From Paenibacillus sp. (lineage in GTDB: Bacteria; Bacillota; Bacilli; Paenibacillales; YIM-B00363): 64,000 nucleotides of DNA. Below are positions 43,483-53,977 of the stretch, piece by piece. The stretch's first letter is position 1. Each line of letters starts with the position of its first letter. A program made the translations under genes and the position numbers. The notes beneath the pieces were generated by a model. The model did not search any database, had not been told where the DNA came from, and saw only the letters and a program-made list of their open reading frames with translations. The stretch covers positions 1 to 64,000 of the forward strand of contig NZ_DASQNA010000031.1 of assembly GCF_035645195.1 (NCBI RefSeq), given 5' to 3'.

Positions 43483-44406
43483 ATGGGCATTTTGGTATTG
43501 GGAAGCTTCATGATGGATTTGGTCGTACGCACCGAGCGCGCGCCGGCCGCGGGCGAAACGTTGATGGGCGACGGCTTCGGCAGATTTCCGGGCGGGAAAG
43601 GCGCCAATCAAGCGGTCGCGGCCGCGCGGCTCGGCGGCGTCGTCGCGATGGCGGGCAAAGTCGGGCGCGACGCGTTCGGCGACGAAGGGATGGCGGTGCT
43701 GGCGGACAACGGCGTCGATACGGCGCACATGCGAAGGGATGACGTCGAGGCGACGGGCATCGCGTTGATCGTGGTCGAACGATCCGGCCAAAATCGGATC
43801 ATCATCGCGCCCGGCGCGAACATGCGATATACGACGGACGAAGCGGACGCGTTGGAAGAGGCGATCCGAGGGGCCGACATGCTCGTCATGCAGCTAGAGA
43901 TCGATCTCGCCGTCGTCGAGCGCGCGGCGGCGATCGCACAGAAGCACGGCGTGCCGGTGCTGCTCAATCCGGCGCCGGCGCGCCCGCTGCCCGCGGAGCT
44001 GCTGTCGCGCGTCGCGGTGCTGACGCCGAACGAAACCGAGCTCGAGCTGCTGACGGGGATGAAGGCGGACGGAATCGAGGCGGCGCAGCGGGCTGCGCGG
44101 ACGCTGATCGATCTCGGCGTGAAGCACGTCGTCGTGACGCTCGCGGAACGAGGCGCGCTCGTATGCTCCGCGGAAGGGTGCGAGCATGTGGAAGGCTTCC
44201 CGGTGACGCCGGTCGATACGGTCGCCGCGGGCGACTCGTTCAACGGCGCCCTCGCCGTGAAGCTGGCCGAAGGGGCGTCGCTGCATGATGCGGCGAAATT
44301 CGCCAACGCCGTCGGCGCACTCGCCGTGACGAAGCAGGGCGCGATTCCGTCGCTGCCGACGCTGGCGGAGGTCGAGCGGTTCTTAACCGACCGGGAGAAC
44401 GCGTAA
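43483..44406 (+). CDS. rbsK: Ribokinase (PfkB family)
   Basis: A 307-residue sugar kinase. Signature 1 is GKGANQAVAAARLGG near residue 40, and signature 2 is DTVAAGDSFNGALAVKLAEG, whose Asp is the catalytic base. QLEIDLAVVERAA and LTPNETELELLTG fit ribokinase well. Ribokinase is the best call, though other PfkB sugars are possible since no rbs transporter is near. Start ATG 43483 follows GGGGGTGCAAGG. A TATAAT at 43435-43440 is the likely -10 box. Confidence 0.85.
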   Translation: MGILVLGSFMMDLVVRTERAPAAGETLMGDGFGRFPGGKGANQAVAAARLGGVVAMAGKVGRDAFGDEGMAVLADNGVDTAHMRRDDVEATGIALIVVERSGQNRIIIAPGANMRYTTDEADALEEAIRGADMLVMQLEIDLAVVERAAAIAQKHGVPVLLNPAPARPLPAELLSRVAVLTPNETELELLTGMKADGIEAAQRAARTLIDLGVKHVVVTLAERGALVCSAEGCEHVEGFPVTPVDTVAAGDSFNGALAVKLAEGASLHDAAKFANAVGALAVTKQGAIPSLPTLAEVERFLTDRENA

Positions 44407-44408
44407 CG

Positions 44409-45146
44409 ATGCGGGAAAACGCTGCCGCGGCGAAAAGGACGCGCGTCTCTCCGACGCCGAGGAAGAACGAATTCCCGATATATCTGCGCATATTGATGTT
44501 GTTCGCGGTCGGCTACGCGTTGTCGCATTACGCCAAGGCGGGCATCGCCGCGGCGTGCGCGGCCTTGGACGTCGAGGACGGCATGCGCGTCGTCTTATCG
44601 AGGTTCAGCGCGCTCGCGTACGCGTTGCCTTATTTGCTGGCGGCACCGCTTCGGCGGGAAGCGTTCCCGCTGCTGCGCGCCGGCGATTTCAGAGCGCCGG
44701 TCGCGTTCCCGTTCATTTGGCGGGGCAGAATCGATCCGACGTGGCGGGCGCTCGTCATTTTCGCCGCCGTATCGTCGGCCGGCTCCGGCTACTTCGTCGC
44801 GCGGCATCTCGGCGGACTCGAGCCGGGCGCGCTGCCCGCGCTCATCGGATACGGCGCGGCGTTCGCGCTGCTCAATTCCGCGATCGAGGAATTCGCGTGG
44901 CGGGGCGTCGCGTTAAGCCGGCAGGCCGCTTGGATCGGGGACGTGCGGGCGCTCCTCGTCAACAGCTTGCTGTTCGGTCTTTCGCATTACGATTTGGGCT
45001 TCCCGCTCGGGGTATGTCTCGCGTTCGCCGCCGGCGGCTTCTTCATGGGCGGCGCGGCGCTGCGCGCGGGCGGGATCGCCCCGGCCATTGCGATGCATTT
45101 GTTCATGAACCTCATTTTCGTCTTTAGCGGCATCATTTTTTCATAA
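44409..45146 (+). CDS. CPBP-family intramembrane protease
   Basis: A 245-residue protein with about seven hydrophobic helices and the CPBP/Abi motifs: IEEFAWRGVAL (motif 1, Glu-Glu and Arg), FGLSHYDLG (motif 2, His) and AMHLFMNLIF (motif 3, His). Members cleave CAAX proteins or act in bacteriocin self-immunity and protein secretion; the substrate here is unknown. It begins 2 bp after rbsK, with GGGAG upstream. Confidence 0.87.
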   Translation: MRENAAAAKRTRVSPTPRKNEFPIYLRILMLFAVGYALSHYAKAGIAAACAALDVEDGMRVVLSRFSALAYALPYLLAAPLRREAFPLLRAGDFRAPVAFPFIWRGRIDPTWRALVIFAAVSSAGSGYFVARHLGGLEPGALPALIGYGAAFALLNSAIEEFAWRGVALSRQAAWIGDVRALLVNSLLFGLSHYDLGFPLGVCLAFAAGGFFMGGAALRAGGIAPAIAMHLFMNLIFVFSGIIFS

Positions 45147-45210
45147 CTGCGAGACTGTGCGCCGCTCCCTCGTTTTGGGATGCGGCTCCCCGTCGTGTAT
45201 GATGGAGGAA

Positions 45211-45852
45211 ATGCATCGAGAATGGCGGGGAACTGAATTGCTGGAAGATACCGGAGAACGCATAATTCCGAAGCTGATGAAATCGATGAACGGGATGCTG
45301 CTCGAGCATCTCGCGCGCTATTATTTCGCGGCGCCGTACGTCAAGGGCAGGGTGCTGGACATCGCCTGCGGCGTCGGGTACGGCAGCCATATGACGGCGA
45401 AGGAACGCAAGCGGGAAGTGACGGAAATCGTCGCGGTCGACAACGACGCGGACGCCATTCAGTACGCGGAGCGGGAATATCATCATCAGAAAATCGCCTT
45501 CGTGCGCGGCGACGCGATGGATCCGGCGCTGCCGGAGCGGCTCGGCACGTTCGATACGATTCTCAGCTTCGAAACCGTCGAGCACGTGGAGGACGACCGC
45601 TTTTTCGTCGAACAGCTGGACCGGATGCTCCGCCCCGGCGGCACGCTCGTGCTGTCGAGCCCGTTCGGAAGGGGGCGCGGCCAGCCGACGAGCGAACCGT
45701 TCCATAAGCATCAATTGACGCCCGAACAATTTCGGGAGCTGTTCGCGCGGTACGGCGACGTGCAGTTTTATTACCAGCGGGGACCGACGTTCGAGCCGGC
45801 GCCGCGCGAAGGCGTTCGGTACTTCGTCGGGGTGGCGGTGTGCCGGAAATAA
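45211..45852 (+). CDS. Class I SAM-dependent methyltransferase
   Basis: About 213 residues. Motif I is VLDIACGVGYGSHM, followed by IVAVDNDADAIQYAE, VRGDAMDPAL, FETVEHVEDD and RMLRPGGTLVLSSP. It begins with DTGERIIPKL, like methyltransferases that act on sugars or lipids, but the substrate is unclear. The start is uncertain: ATG 45211 has GGAGG only two bases upstream, while TTG 45238 has GCGGGGAA at a better distance. It is convergent with the aldo/keto reductase gene. Confidence 0.82.
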   Translation: MHREWRGTELLEDTGERIIPKLMKSMNGMLLEHLARYYFAAPYVKGRVLDIACGVGYGSHMTAKERKREVTEIVAVDNDADAIQYAEREYHHQKIAFVRGDAMDPALPERLGTFDTILSFETVEHVEDDRFFVEQLDRMLRPGGTLVLSSPFGRGRGQPTSEPFHKHQLTPEQFRELFARYGDVQFYYQRGPTFEPAPREGVRYFVGVAVCRK

Positions 45853-45854
45853 CG

Positions 45855-46760
45855 TCAGCGATGCTGGGCGTAACGGCCTGCTTTGCTAACGGCCCGGATC
45901 GCTTCGATCTCCTCCGGGGCGAGCGGCCGCGCTTGCGCCGCCTCTAGGTTGCTGCGCAGCTGTTCGACCGAGCTGGCGCCGGGAATGGCGGTCGCGACGG
46001 CGGGATGCGCGAGCGAGTAGCGGATAGCCAAATGCGACAGGCGCCGCTCCTCTCCGGCGATGCGCCGCAGCTCTTCCCGAAGCGCGAGCAGCTCGTCTGC
46101 GCTGTAGTCCAAGTACGGCTTCTCCGGCCGTTTCGCCTCCGCGAGGGCGCCGCCGGCGAGCGGGCCGCGCGCGATTACGCTGATGCCGCGTTCCTTAAGC
46201 AGCGGAAGAATTTCCTCTTCGGCTCTCCGGTCGACGATGCTGTACTGGTTCATCACGCTGACGATATTCGACCGCTTCGCATATTCGCGCACGACGTTCG
46301 GGCGGATGGACGAGATGCCGTAGTACCGGATGACGCCTTCTTGCCGAAGCTCTTCGAACGCCTCGATCGTTTCGTCGATGGGGTCTTCGATCGTGCCGCC
46401 GTGCAGCTGGTACAGGTCAATGTAGTCGGTGCGCAGCCGCCTTAGACTCTCTTTGACGGCCGATCGGATATAGGCTTTGGACGGATCCCATACCCATCCG
46501 TCGGCGCCGGGCACGCGCCGGTTGCCGACCTTCGTGGCGAGCACGACGTCGGCGCGGCGCCCGGCGATCGCTTGGCCGACGAGCTCCTCGTTGCGTCCGG
46601 CGTCGTACAAATCGGCCGTGTCCAGAAAGTTGACGCCGAGGTCGAGCGCTTCGTGAACGATGGCGACGGCTTTCCGCTCGTCGGTGCCGATCGTCATGCA
46701 CCCGAGCCCGATTTCGCTAACGTACAGCTCGGAAGAGCCGAGCCGATTTTTTTTCATCAT
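45855..46760 (-). CDS. Aldo/keto reductase
   Basis: A 301-residue NADPH-dependent reductase. The catalytic tetrad appears as Asp and Tyr in DTADLYDAGRNEELVG, Lys in LATKVGNR and His in YQLHGGTIED. The C-terminal cofactor segment AIPGASSVEQLRSNLEAAQ is typical. The substrate is an aldehyde or ketone that cannot be named. Start ATG 46760 follows AAAGGATGCGGCG. It is divergent from an SDR gene, 101 bp apart. Confidence 0.92.
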   Translation of the reverse strand: MMKKNRLGSSELYVSEIGLGCMTIGTDERKAVAIVHEALDLGVNFLDTADLYDAGRNEELVGQAIAGRRADVVLATKVGNRRVPGADGWVWDPSKAYIRSAVKESLRRLRTDYIDLYQLHGGTIEDPIDETIEAFEELRQEGVIRYYGISSIRPNVVREYAKRSNIVSVMNQYSIVDRRAEEEILPLLKERGISVIARGPLAGGALAEAKRPEKPYLDYSADELLALREELRRIAGEERRLSHLAIRYSLAHPAVATAIPGASSVEQLRSNLEAAQARPLAPEEIEAIRAVSKAGRYAQHR

Positions 46761-46861
46761 CGCCGCATCCTTTCTTTGGAAAACTTCGAGATTAGTCCGA
46801 CATGCTTTCTATTATGGAAAAACGGTTCCGCAAATACAAGCGAAAGGCGAGTGACCAGCAT

Positions 46862-47641
46862 ATGAGCGAAGAAAGCGTATATATCGTAACCGGCGCATCC
46901 CGCGGACTGGGGGAGGCGATCGCGGCCCGGCTGCTTGCGCCGGGAAACCGGGTGCTGTGCGTCGCGCGCACGCGGAACGAAGCGCTCGCGGGTAAAGCCG
47001 AGGCGGCCGGGGCGCGGTGCGATTGGTTCGAGCGCGATCTCGCGGCGCTGGCCGCGGCGAACGGCGCGGACGCCTTCATGCGCGAGCTGCTGGCCGGCGT
47101 CGATCTTGCCGCGCTGCGGCGCATCCGGTTGATCAACAACGCCGGCGTCGTCGAGCCGGTCGGGGCGGCGCACGAGAACGAGCCGGCGGACGTCGGCCGC
47201 CATCTCGCCGTCAACTTGACGGCGCCGATGACGTTGACCGCGGCGTTCCTCCGGCAGACGGAGGCGCTCGCCGCCGATAAGCGCATTATGCACATATCGT
47301 CCGGCGCCGGCAGAAATCCTTACGCCGGCTGGAGCGCCTACTGCGCCGCCAAAGCCGGGCTGGACCATTTCACGCGGTGCGTTGCGCTCGAGCAGGCGGC
47401 GCTGCCGAACGGAGCCAAGGTTGCCTCCGTCGCGCCGGGCGTCGTCGACACGGCGATGCAGGCGGTCGTGCGCGCGACCGCCCCGGAGCGCTTCCCGAAC
47501 CGGGAGCGATTCGTCAAGCTGTATGAAACGGGGGGCCTAACCCCTCCGGCGGAAGCGGCGGAGCGGTTGGTCGCCTACCTCGAGCACGCCGCCTTCGGCG
47601 AGGAACCCGTCGCCGACATCCGGGAGTGGAAGGCGGAATAA
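46862..47641 (+). CDS. Short-chain dehydrogenase, sepiapterin/benzil reductase-like
   Basis: A 259-residue SDR. Cofactor motif TGASRGLG near the N-terminus, LINNAG, the catalytic Ser in MHISSGAGRN and YCAAK. Its nearest functional relatives appear to be YueD-type benzil reductases and sepiapterin reductases; the substrate is not proved. Start ATG 46862 has AAGGCGAG about ten bases upstream; an upstream in-frame ATG at 46802 would add a basic tail without a binding site. Confidence 0.87.
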   Translation: MSEESVYIVTGASRGLGEAIAARLLAPGNRVLCVARTRNEALAGKAEAAGARCDWFERDLAALAAANGADAFMRELLAGVDLAALRRIRLINNAGVVEPVGAAHENEPADVGRHLAVNLTAPMTLTAAFLRQTEALAADKRIMHISSGAGRNPYAGWSAYCAAKAGLDHFTRCVALEQAALPNGAKVASVAPGVVDTAMQAVVRATAPERFPNRERFVKLYETGGLTPPAEAAERLVAYLEHAAFGEEPVADIREWKAE

Positions 47642-47654
47642 CTTCATAAGAACG

Positions 47655-47682
47655 AAAAAAGCCGACTTTCGTCGGCTTTTTT
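47655..47682. terminator. Bidirectional terminator
   Basis: AAAAAAGCCGAC-tttc-GTCGGCTTTTTT. It serves the SDR gene and the convergent Gln-rich gene. Confidence 0.93.
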
Positions 47683-47685
47683 CTA

Positions 47686-48057
47686 TTATTGCATCGTATT
47701 TTGCGAGCTTTGCTGCGCTTGCTGCGCGAGCTGCTGCGCCTGCTGGGCGGTTTGCTGCGCGGACTGCTGCACTTGTTGCGCCGCCTGCTGCGCCGATTGC
47801 TGGAACTGCTGCGAAAGCTGCTGCGCCTGTTGGATCGCCTGCTGCAGCTGCTGCTGCTCTTGGGCGCTCATTTGGCTGCTGAACGTATCGGACGCTTGCT
47901 GCAACTGCTGCTGCGCTTGCTGCAGCTGTTGTTGGGCTTGCTGAATTTGGTTCGGGTCGGCGCTCGCCTGCGCTTGCGTCAACGTTTGCTGCGCTTGCTG
48001 GGCGGTTTGGAGCGCCTGCTGGATTTGTTGCTGTGCTTGCTGTGTCAGCGGAATCAA
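47686..48057 (-). CDS. Glutamine-rich repetitive protein
   Basis: A 123-residue protein in which 60 residues are Gln, mostly in QQ pairs spaced by Ala, Leu or Ser (for example LQQAQQQLQQASDTF, QQSAQQAAQQVQQSAQQ). It has almost no charge and only two aromatic residues, and is probably a long helix or coiled coil. No family is recognised. The start is unclear: TTG 48057 lies only two or three bases after GAAAGG, and an ATT codon follows it directly. It has its own terminator, so it is a single-gene unit. A spore or surface role would be a guess. Confidence 0.6.
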   Translation of the reverse strand: MIPLTQQAQQQIQQALQTAQQAQQTLTQAQASADPNQIQQAQQQLQQAQQQLQQASDTFSSQMSAQEQQQLQQAIQQAQQLSQQFQQSAQQAAQQVQQSAQQTAQQAQQLAQQAQQSSQNTMQ

Positions 48058-48222
48058 ACCTTTCTATACTTTGATGGGTGTCGAGACAATCGACAATACG
48101 TAGAATGCGAAAATGTTCCAAGGGTTATACCCATCTCCCGCAATAGACGATTCGGAGCAAAGGCGGCGGCGCGAATTTTATGTTTTGTCTACTGACAGAG
48201 GAGTGTCGCGCAAGCTCAACGC

Positions 48223-48255
48223 AAAGCCGCCGACGGCGAACGTCGGCGGCTTTTT
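48223..48255. terminator. Terminator downstream of abfA
   Basis: AAAGCCGCCGACG-gcgaa-CGTCGGCGGC. On the minus strand it follows abfA and is trailed by TTTGCG; on the plus strand TTTTTCG follows. Confidence 0.78.
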
Positions 48256-48279
48256 CGACATGCAGCATTCAGTTGCGAA

Positions 48280-49936
<1,657 letters not shown>

Positions 49937-49962
49937 GTTGAAGCGAACGGAGGGTCGGGCGA

Positions 49963-50871
49963 ATGCCGATCAAAGCGAATACGGACCGGAAATGGCTGCC
50001 GCTCTACGAGGCGCTCGCGAGCGACGTGCGGCTGCGGGCGCTGGAGCTGCTGGCCGAGCGGCCGCATAATGTGAAGGAGCTGGCGGAGCGGCTTGGCCTC
50101 AGCGCGGCGATCGCGACGATGCACGTCCGCAAGCTGGAGCAGGCCGAGCTGATCGAGACGTCGCGCGTGCGCCGGGACGGGGGGACGCATAAGATGTGCG
50201 CTTTGAAAGAAGCCGCGATCGAAATCGAGCTGCCGTCGGCGCAGGCGTCGCCGTCGTATCGGGAGCAGACGATCCCGGTCGGGCATTTCACCGCGTTCGA
50301 GGCGTATCCGACCTGCGGGCTCGCGACGAAGGAGAAGCAGATCGGGCAGTACGACGATCCGCGCTATTTTCTCGATCCGGAGCGGGTGAACGCGGCGATC
50401 CTGTGGCTCGGGCGAGGCTACGTGGAGTATAAGACGCCGAACTATTTGCAGCCGGGGCAGACGCCGGTCGAACTCCGCATTTCGATGGAGATCGCCTCCG
50501 AGGCGCCCGGCGTGCGCGACGATTGGCCGTCGGACATCCGGTTTTCGCTGAACGGGGTGACGCTCGGCGTATGGACGAGCCCTGGCGACTACGGCGGCCA
50601 CACGCGCGGCAAATATACCCCGGAGTGGTGGAGCAGCGGCATCAACCAATACGGGCTATGGAAAACGATCCGCGTGACGCGGGACGGCACCTATATGGAC
50701 GAGGAGAGGTTGTCCGACGTGACGATTTCCGACGTCCGGCTCTCGGAGCGGTTTTGGACGCTGCGTTTCGCCGTCGACGACGACGCTGCGCATGTCGGGG
50801 GGATGACGCTGTACGGAGCCGGTTTCGGCAACGTCGACTCGGACATCCAACTCCGCGTCTACTACGAATAA
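49963..50871 (+). CDS. ArsR-like regulator with a novel C-terminal domain
   Basis: A 302-residue protein. Residues about 8-85 are an ArsR-type winged helix (LASDVRLRALELLAERPHNV, then LAERLGLSAAIATMHVRKLE). The remaining 215 residues are rich in beta strands and aromatic residues (PEWWSSGINQYGLWKTIRVT, FRFSLNGVTLGVWTS-like strands) and look like a carbohydrate-binding sandwich. I recognise no named family for it. Start ATG 49963 follows GGAGGGTCGGGCGA. It is divergent from abfA and probably represses it until a sugar binds. Confidence 0.78.
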   Translation: MPIKANTDRKWLPLYEALASDVRLRALELLAERPHNVKELAERLGLSAAIATMHVRKLEQAELIETSRVRRDGGTHKMCALKEAAIEIELPSAQASPSYREQTIPVGHFTAFEAYPTCGLATKEKQIGQYDDPRYFLDPERVNAAILWLGRGYVEYKTPNYLQPGQTPVELRISMEIASEAPGVRDDWPSDIRFSLNGVTLGVWTSPGDYGGHTRGKYTPEWWSSGINQYGLWKTIRVTRDGTYMDEERLSDVTISDVRLSERFWTLRFAVDDDAAHVGGMTLYGAGFGNVDSDIQLRVYYE

Positions 50872-50929
50872 GCGGCGGCAGCCGGGCGAATGCGCCCGGC
50901 CGTCCGCCGCGGCAAGGCTCGCCGCCGCC

Positions 50930-52021
50930 TCATTTCTTCTTTTTCTTCTTTTTCTTCCTTCCCTTCACCGTCAAACGATCCATCAAAAACTTCCCGTACT
51001 TCATCGGATTCTCGTACGTGCGGAAGAACGTCTTGGACAGCCCCGCTTTATGAAAGCTGTAGCGCTGGTCGCGGCAATTCATCTCGATGAAATACGGTTT
51101 GCCGCCGCGGTCGACCCCCATGTCCAGCCCGACGTCCGCGAGCTGCGGAAGCTTGCGGCCGAGCTCCTGCACGATGCGCAGCGACGTCTCCCGCACCGCC
51201 TCGGATACCGCGCCGGGATCCGGAAAGTCCCGCAGCAGCACGCTGCACCGTTCGACCGTGCCGCCTCTCGCGACGTTCGTCACGTGGCTGCCTCGGCGGG
51301 CGACTTTGCCGACCATACCGGTCACCTGCCATTCGCCCGTGCCGTCGCGCTGCACGGACACCCGGATGTCGAACGGGCGCCCCCGCCACCGGGCCAGCGG
51401 AATGCCGCTTTGGACCAAATACGACTTGCCCCGCGCAAGCCGCTTTAGCGCGGCGCGCGCCTTCGGACCCGACAGTTTGAGCGGTTTCCCGCCGGCCGGC
51501 ATCCGGACGCGCCACGATCCGCCTTCGAGCCGCTTCGCGTTGGCGATGCCGATGCCGACGCTGCCGCGGCGCGGTTTGACGAACACGTCGCCGTACTGTT
51601 CCATCATCCGCTTCAGCGCTCCCTCGGAGAACGGCGCCGTATCCGGCAAATGCGCCGCGAACCGGCCGACCAGCAGCCGATGGATGCGGTATTTGGAGTA
51701 CCGATTTTGCCCGTTGAACACGTACGCTTTCGCTTTGAGCCGCTTCAAGCGGGCGCGCTGCGCCTCGTTCGCGGGCATCGTCCGGTTGTGGACGACGGCG
51801 GGGATGCGGGCGGTCAGCGGCCGGACGCGGCCGGACGCGTACCGATACCCCCGCACGGTGCCGGACGGGAAGTCGAGACGGTTCAAACTGAAATAAATCG
51901 GGAGCATGCCGAGCGGAACGGCCGCGCGATGGTAAAACTTCAGCCGCTCGTGCCCGGATGTCCCTCGCTTCATGCGGCCGAGACGCCGCCGATCGATCAG
52001 GATGCCGATGTAGTTCGTCAT
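50930..52021 (-). CDS. YheC/YheD-type ATP-grasp spore protein
   Basis: A 363-residue member of the YheC/YheD family, endospore-coat-associated proteins with an ATP-grasp fold. ATP-grasp features are VFVKPRRGSVGIGIANA, RPFDIRVSVQRDGTGEW and the acidic DVGLDMGVDRGGKPYFIEMN. The substrate is unknown. The protein ends in a run of eight Lys, encoded by a purine-only AAG/AAA tract. Start ATG 52021 is the only good start; the stop lies close to the convergent regulator gene. Confidence 0.87.
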   Translation of the reverse strand: MTNYIGILIDRRRLGRMKRGTSGHERLKFYHRAAVPLGMLPIYFSLNRLDFPSGTVRGYRYASGRVRPLTARIPAVVHNRTMPANEAQRARLKRLKAKAYVFNGQNRYSKYRIHRLLVGRFAAHLPDTAPFSEGALKRMMEQYGDVFVKPRRGSVGIGIANAKRLEGGSWRVRMPAGGKPLKLSGPKARAALKRLARGKSYLVQSGIPLARWRGRPFDIRVSVQRDGTGEWQVTGMVGKVARRGSHVTNVARGGTVERCSVLLRDFPDPGAVSEAVRETSLRIVQELGRKLPQLADVGLDMGVDRGGKPYFIEMNCRDQRYSFHKAGLSKTFFRTYENPMKYGKFLMDRLTVKGRKKKKKKKK

Positions 52022-52204
52022 GGTTCGCCTCCGTGCGCCCAGTTTGCCAAAATTCCCGGATGGAATAACATATCCGCTCGCGGACGATTGCGGAAGTGCA
52101 TCTGCCTACCGGACGGCGGCGGAAGCGTCGGAAGGCTCGGTTTGCAACCGGCGCCGCTTGCGTTATGATACTAAGAAATCATTCGAGATGGAGCGAAACG
52201 CGCA

Positions 52205-53977
52205 ATGAAACGGTTGCTGCAATGGCTCGCGGTCGCGCTGCGCCTGCAAAAAATACGAAGCCGCTTCCTCGCGGCCATGATCGCGCTGTCGCTGCCGCCG
52301 CTGTTCATCTTGGGCTACGTCTCCTTCGACGTGGCGAAACGGACGCTGACGGACGCGCAGGCGCAGACGAACTACGATCATCTGCGCACCTCGAGCGAGG
52401 TCGCGGATTTGCTGTTCCGCAACGTCGAAAACCTGCATCGGTCGATCGTGGTGAACGACGAGCTGCGCGACGATCTCCGCGACAGCGTCGCGGAACAGGA
52501 CGACGCGAACGCCGACATCCGCGACCGGACGGCGCAGCGGCTGCAGCGGCTGATCAACGACAATTTCCTCGACACCCGCTTCGTCGACTCGGTTTGCTTG
52601 TTCGACCTCGATTTTCGGGCGTACTGCTTGTACCGTTCGGACGACGCGGGGCGGTACGAAGGCTCGGACAAGGAGCTGATCATTCCGCAGACCGAGTGGT
52701 ACCAGGCGACGTTCGCGGCGCAAGGGCGAGTCGTTTATTTCAGCGAAGACGTGCTCGGCGAATCCGCGAACACGTTCTCGACCGTGAAACTGTTCCGGGA
52801 CGCGGAGGACGTCAGCGGGCGGCCGATCGGCCTGCTGCTCGTCAACGTGTCGCGTTCGATCTTCGGCACCGTCTTCCGGGAGAGCGACCGGTTCGGTGCG
52901 AACGTGGCGCTCGATCCCGCCGGCGCCTCGGCTCGGCTCGTATACAGCAATTTGCCACCCGGCGCGACGCCGTCGATCGACGGACCGCTGGAAGCGGTCG
53001 TCGCCGGCTTTCGGAACGAGGGCTATCTGGTGACGCAAGTTCGCAACGAGACGACGAAGTGGACGTTCCTGCACCTTGTGAAATCCGAGGAGCTGCTCAA
53101 GCGGTCGAACGGCATTCGCTGGGCGACCACCGCCATCGCGCTCATCATCGCCGCGGTCGCGGTGCTAGCGTCTTACATCGTATCCGGCAGCATTACGCGG
53201 CCGCTCCTGACGCTGCGCAAAATGATGCTCGACTGGACGAAAGGGGAGCGCAGCTTCGGCGAGACGTTCCGTCAGGACGAGGTCGGGGTCATCGCGGAGA
53301 CGTTCAAGCGCGTCGCCGTGGAGAACGAGGCGCTGACCGAGCGGCTCGTCCGCTCGGAGCTGAAGGAGCGCGAGGCGGAGCTCAGGGCGCTGCAGGCGCA
53401 GATCAAGCCGCATTTCCTGTACAACACGCTCGACTCGATCTATTGGATGGCGACGCTGCAAAACAACCATCAGGTCGCCCAAATGGCCGTATCGCTGTCC
53501 GAAAGCTTCAAGCTGAGCCTGAACAAAGGCAAGGAGACGATCCCCGTATATAAAGAGCTGAAGCATATCGAGCACTACATGACGATTCAAAACATCCGGT
53601 ACAACAACCGATTCGAATATGCGTGCGACGTGGACTCCGCCGTCATGGGCATGGACATCCTTAAGCTGCTGCTCCAGCCGCTCGTCGAGAACGCGATTTA
53701 CCACGGCCTCGAGCCGAAAGTGGGGAACGGCCGTATCGCGCTGACCGGCAAGCAGGACGGGGAGATGCTGGTGTTCACGGTCGAGGACGACGGGGTCGGC
53801 ATGGAAGACACGAACGTGACGGAGCGAGGATACGGCCTCAGCAACGTGCGCGAACGGCTGAGCTTGTATTACGGCGACAGCAGCTCGCTTACCGTCGAGA
53901 GCGCCGCCGGCCGGGGCACGAAAGTGACGCTGCGATTCGATCCGCGGCGGACCAAGGAGGAACCGAACGATGCGTAA
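52205..53977 (+). CDS. Sensor histidine kinase, YesM type
   Basis: A 590-residue membrane kinase. A first helix (about residues 20-42) and a second (about 305-330) flank an extracellular sensor of about 260 residues. A HAMP linker follows (ITRPLLTLRKMMLDW). The His_kinase domain carries the phosphorylated His in QIKPHFLYNTLDSIYW, and the HATPase domain has LLQPLVENAIYHGLEP and GYGLSNVRERL. Start ATG 52205 follows GGAGCGAAACGCGCA. It overlaps the response regulator gene by 8 bp and precedes the importer it surely controls. Confidence 0.94.
   Translation: MKRLLQWLAVALRLQKIRSRFLAAMIALSLPPLFILGYVSFDVAKRTLTDAQAQTNYDHLRTSSEVADLLFRNVENLHRSIVVNDELRDDLRDSVAEQDDANADIRDRTAQRLQRLINDNFLDTRFVDSVCLFDLDFRAYCLYRSDDAGRYEGSDKELIIPQTEWYQATFAAQGRVVYFSEDVLGESANTFSTVKLFRDAEDVSGRPIGLLLVNVSRSIFGTVFRESDRFGANVALDPAGASARLVYSNLPPGATPSIDGPLEAVVAGFRNEGYLVTQVRNETTKWTFLHLVKSEELLKRSNGIRWATTAIALIIAAVAVLASYIVSGSITRPLLTLRKMMLDWTKGERSFGETFRQDEVGVIAETFKRVAVENEALTERLVRSELKEREAELRALQAQIKPHFLYNTLDSIYWMATLQNNHQVAQMAVSLSESFKLSLNKGKETIPVYKELKHIEHYMTIQNIRYNNRFEYACDVDSAVMGMDILKLLLQPLVENAIYHGLEPKVGNGRIALTGKQDGEMLVFTVEDDGVGMEDTNVTERGYGLSNVRERLSLYYGDSSSLTVESAAGRGTKVTLRFDPRRTKEEPNDA

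Noticed and set aside
47700-48050. CTG/TTG-rich DNA repeat that could be taken for a CRISPR array or satellite
   Set aside because: There are no fixed-length repeats and spacers. The pattern is the codon trace of the Gln-rich protein.
47686-48057. Gln-rich protein as a gamma-type small acid-soluble spore protein
   Set aside because: It lacks the FASETNAQQVRKQNQQ-type repeats and the Asn, Phe and Lys content of that family.
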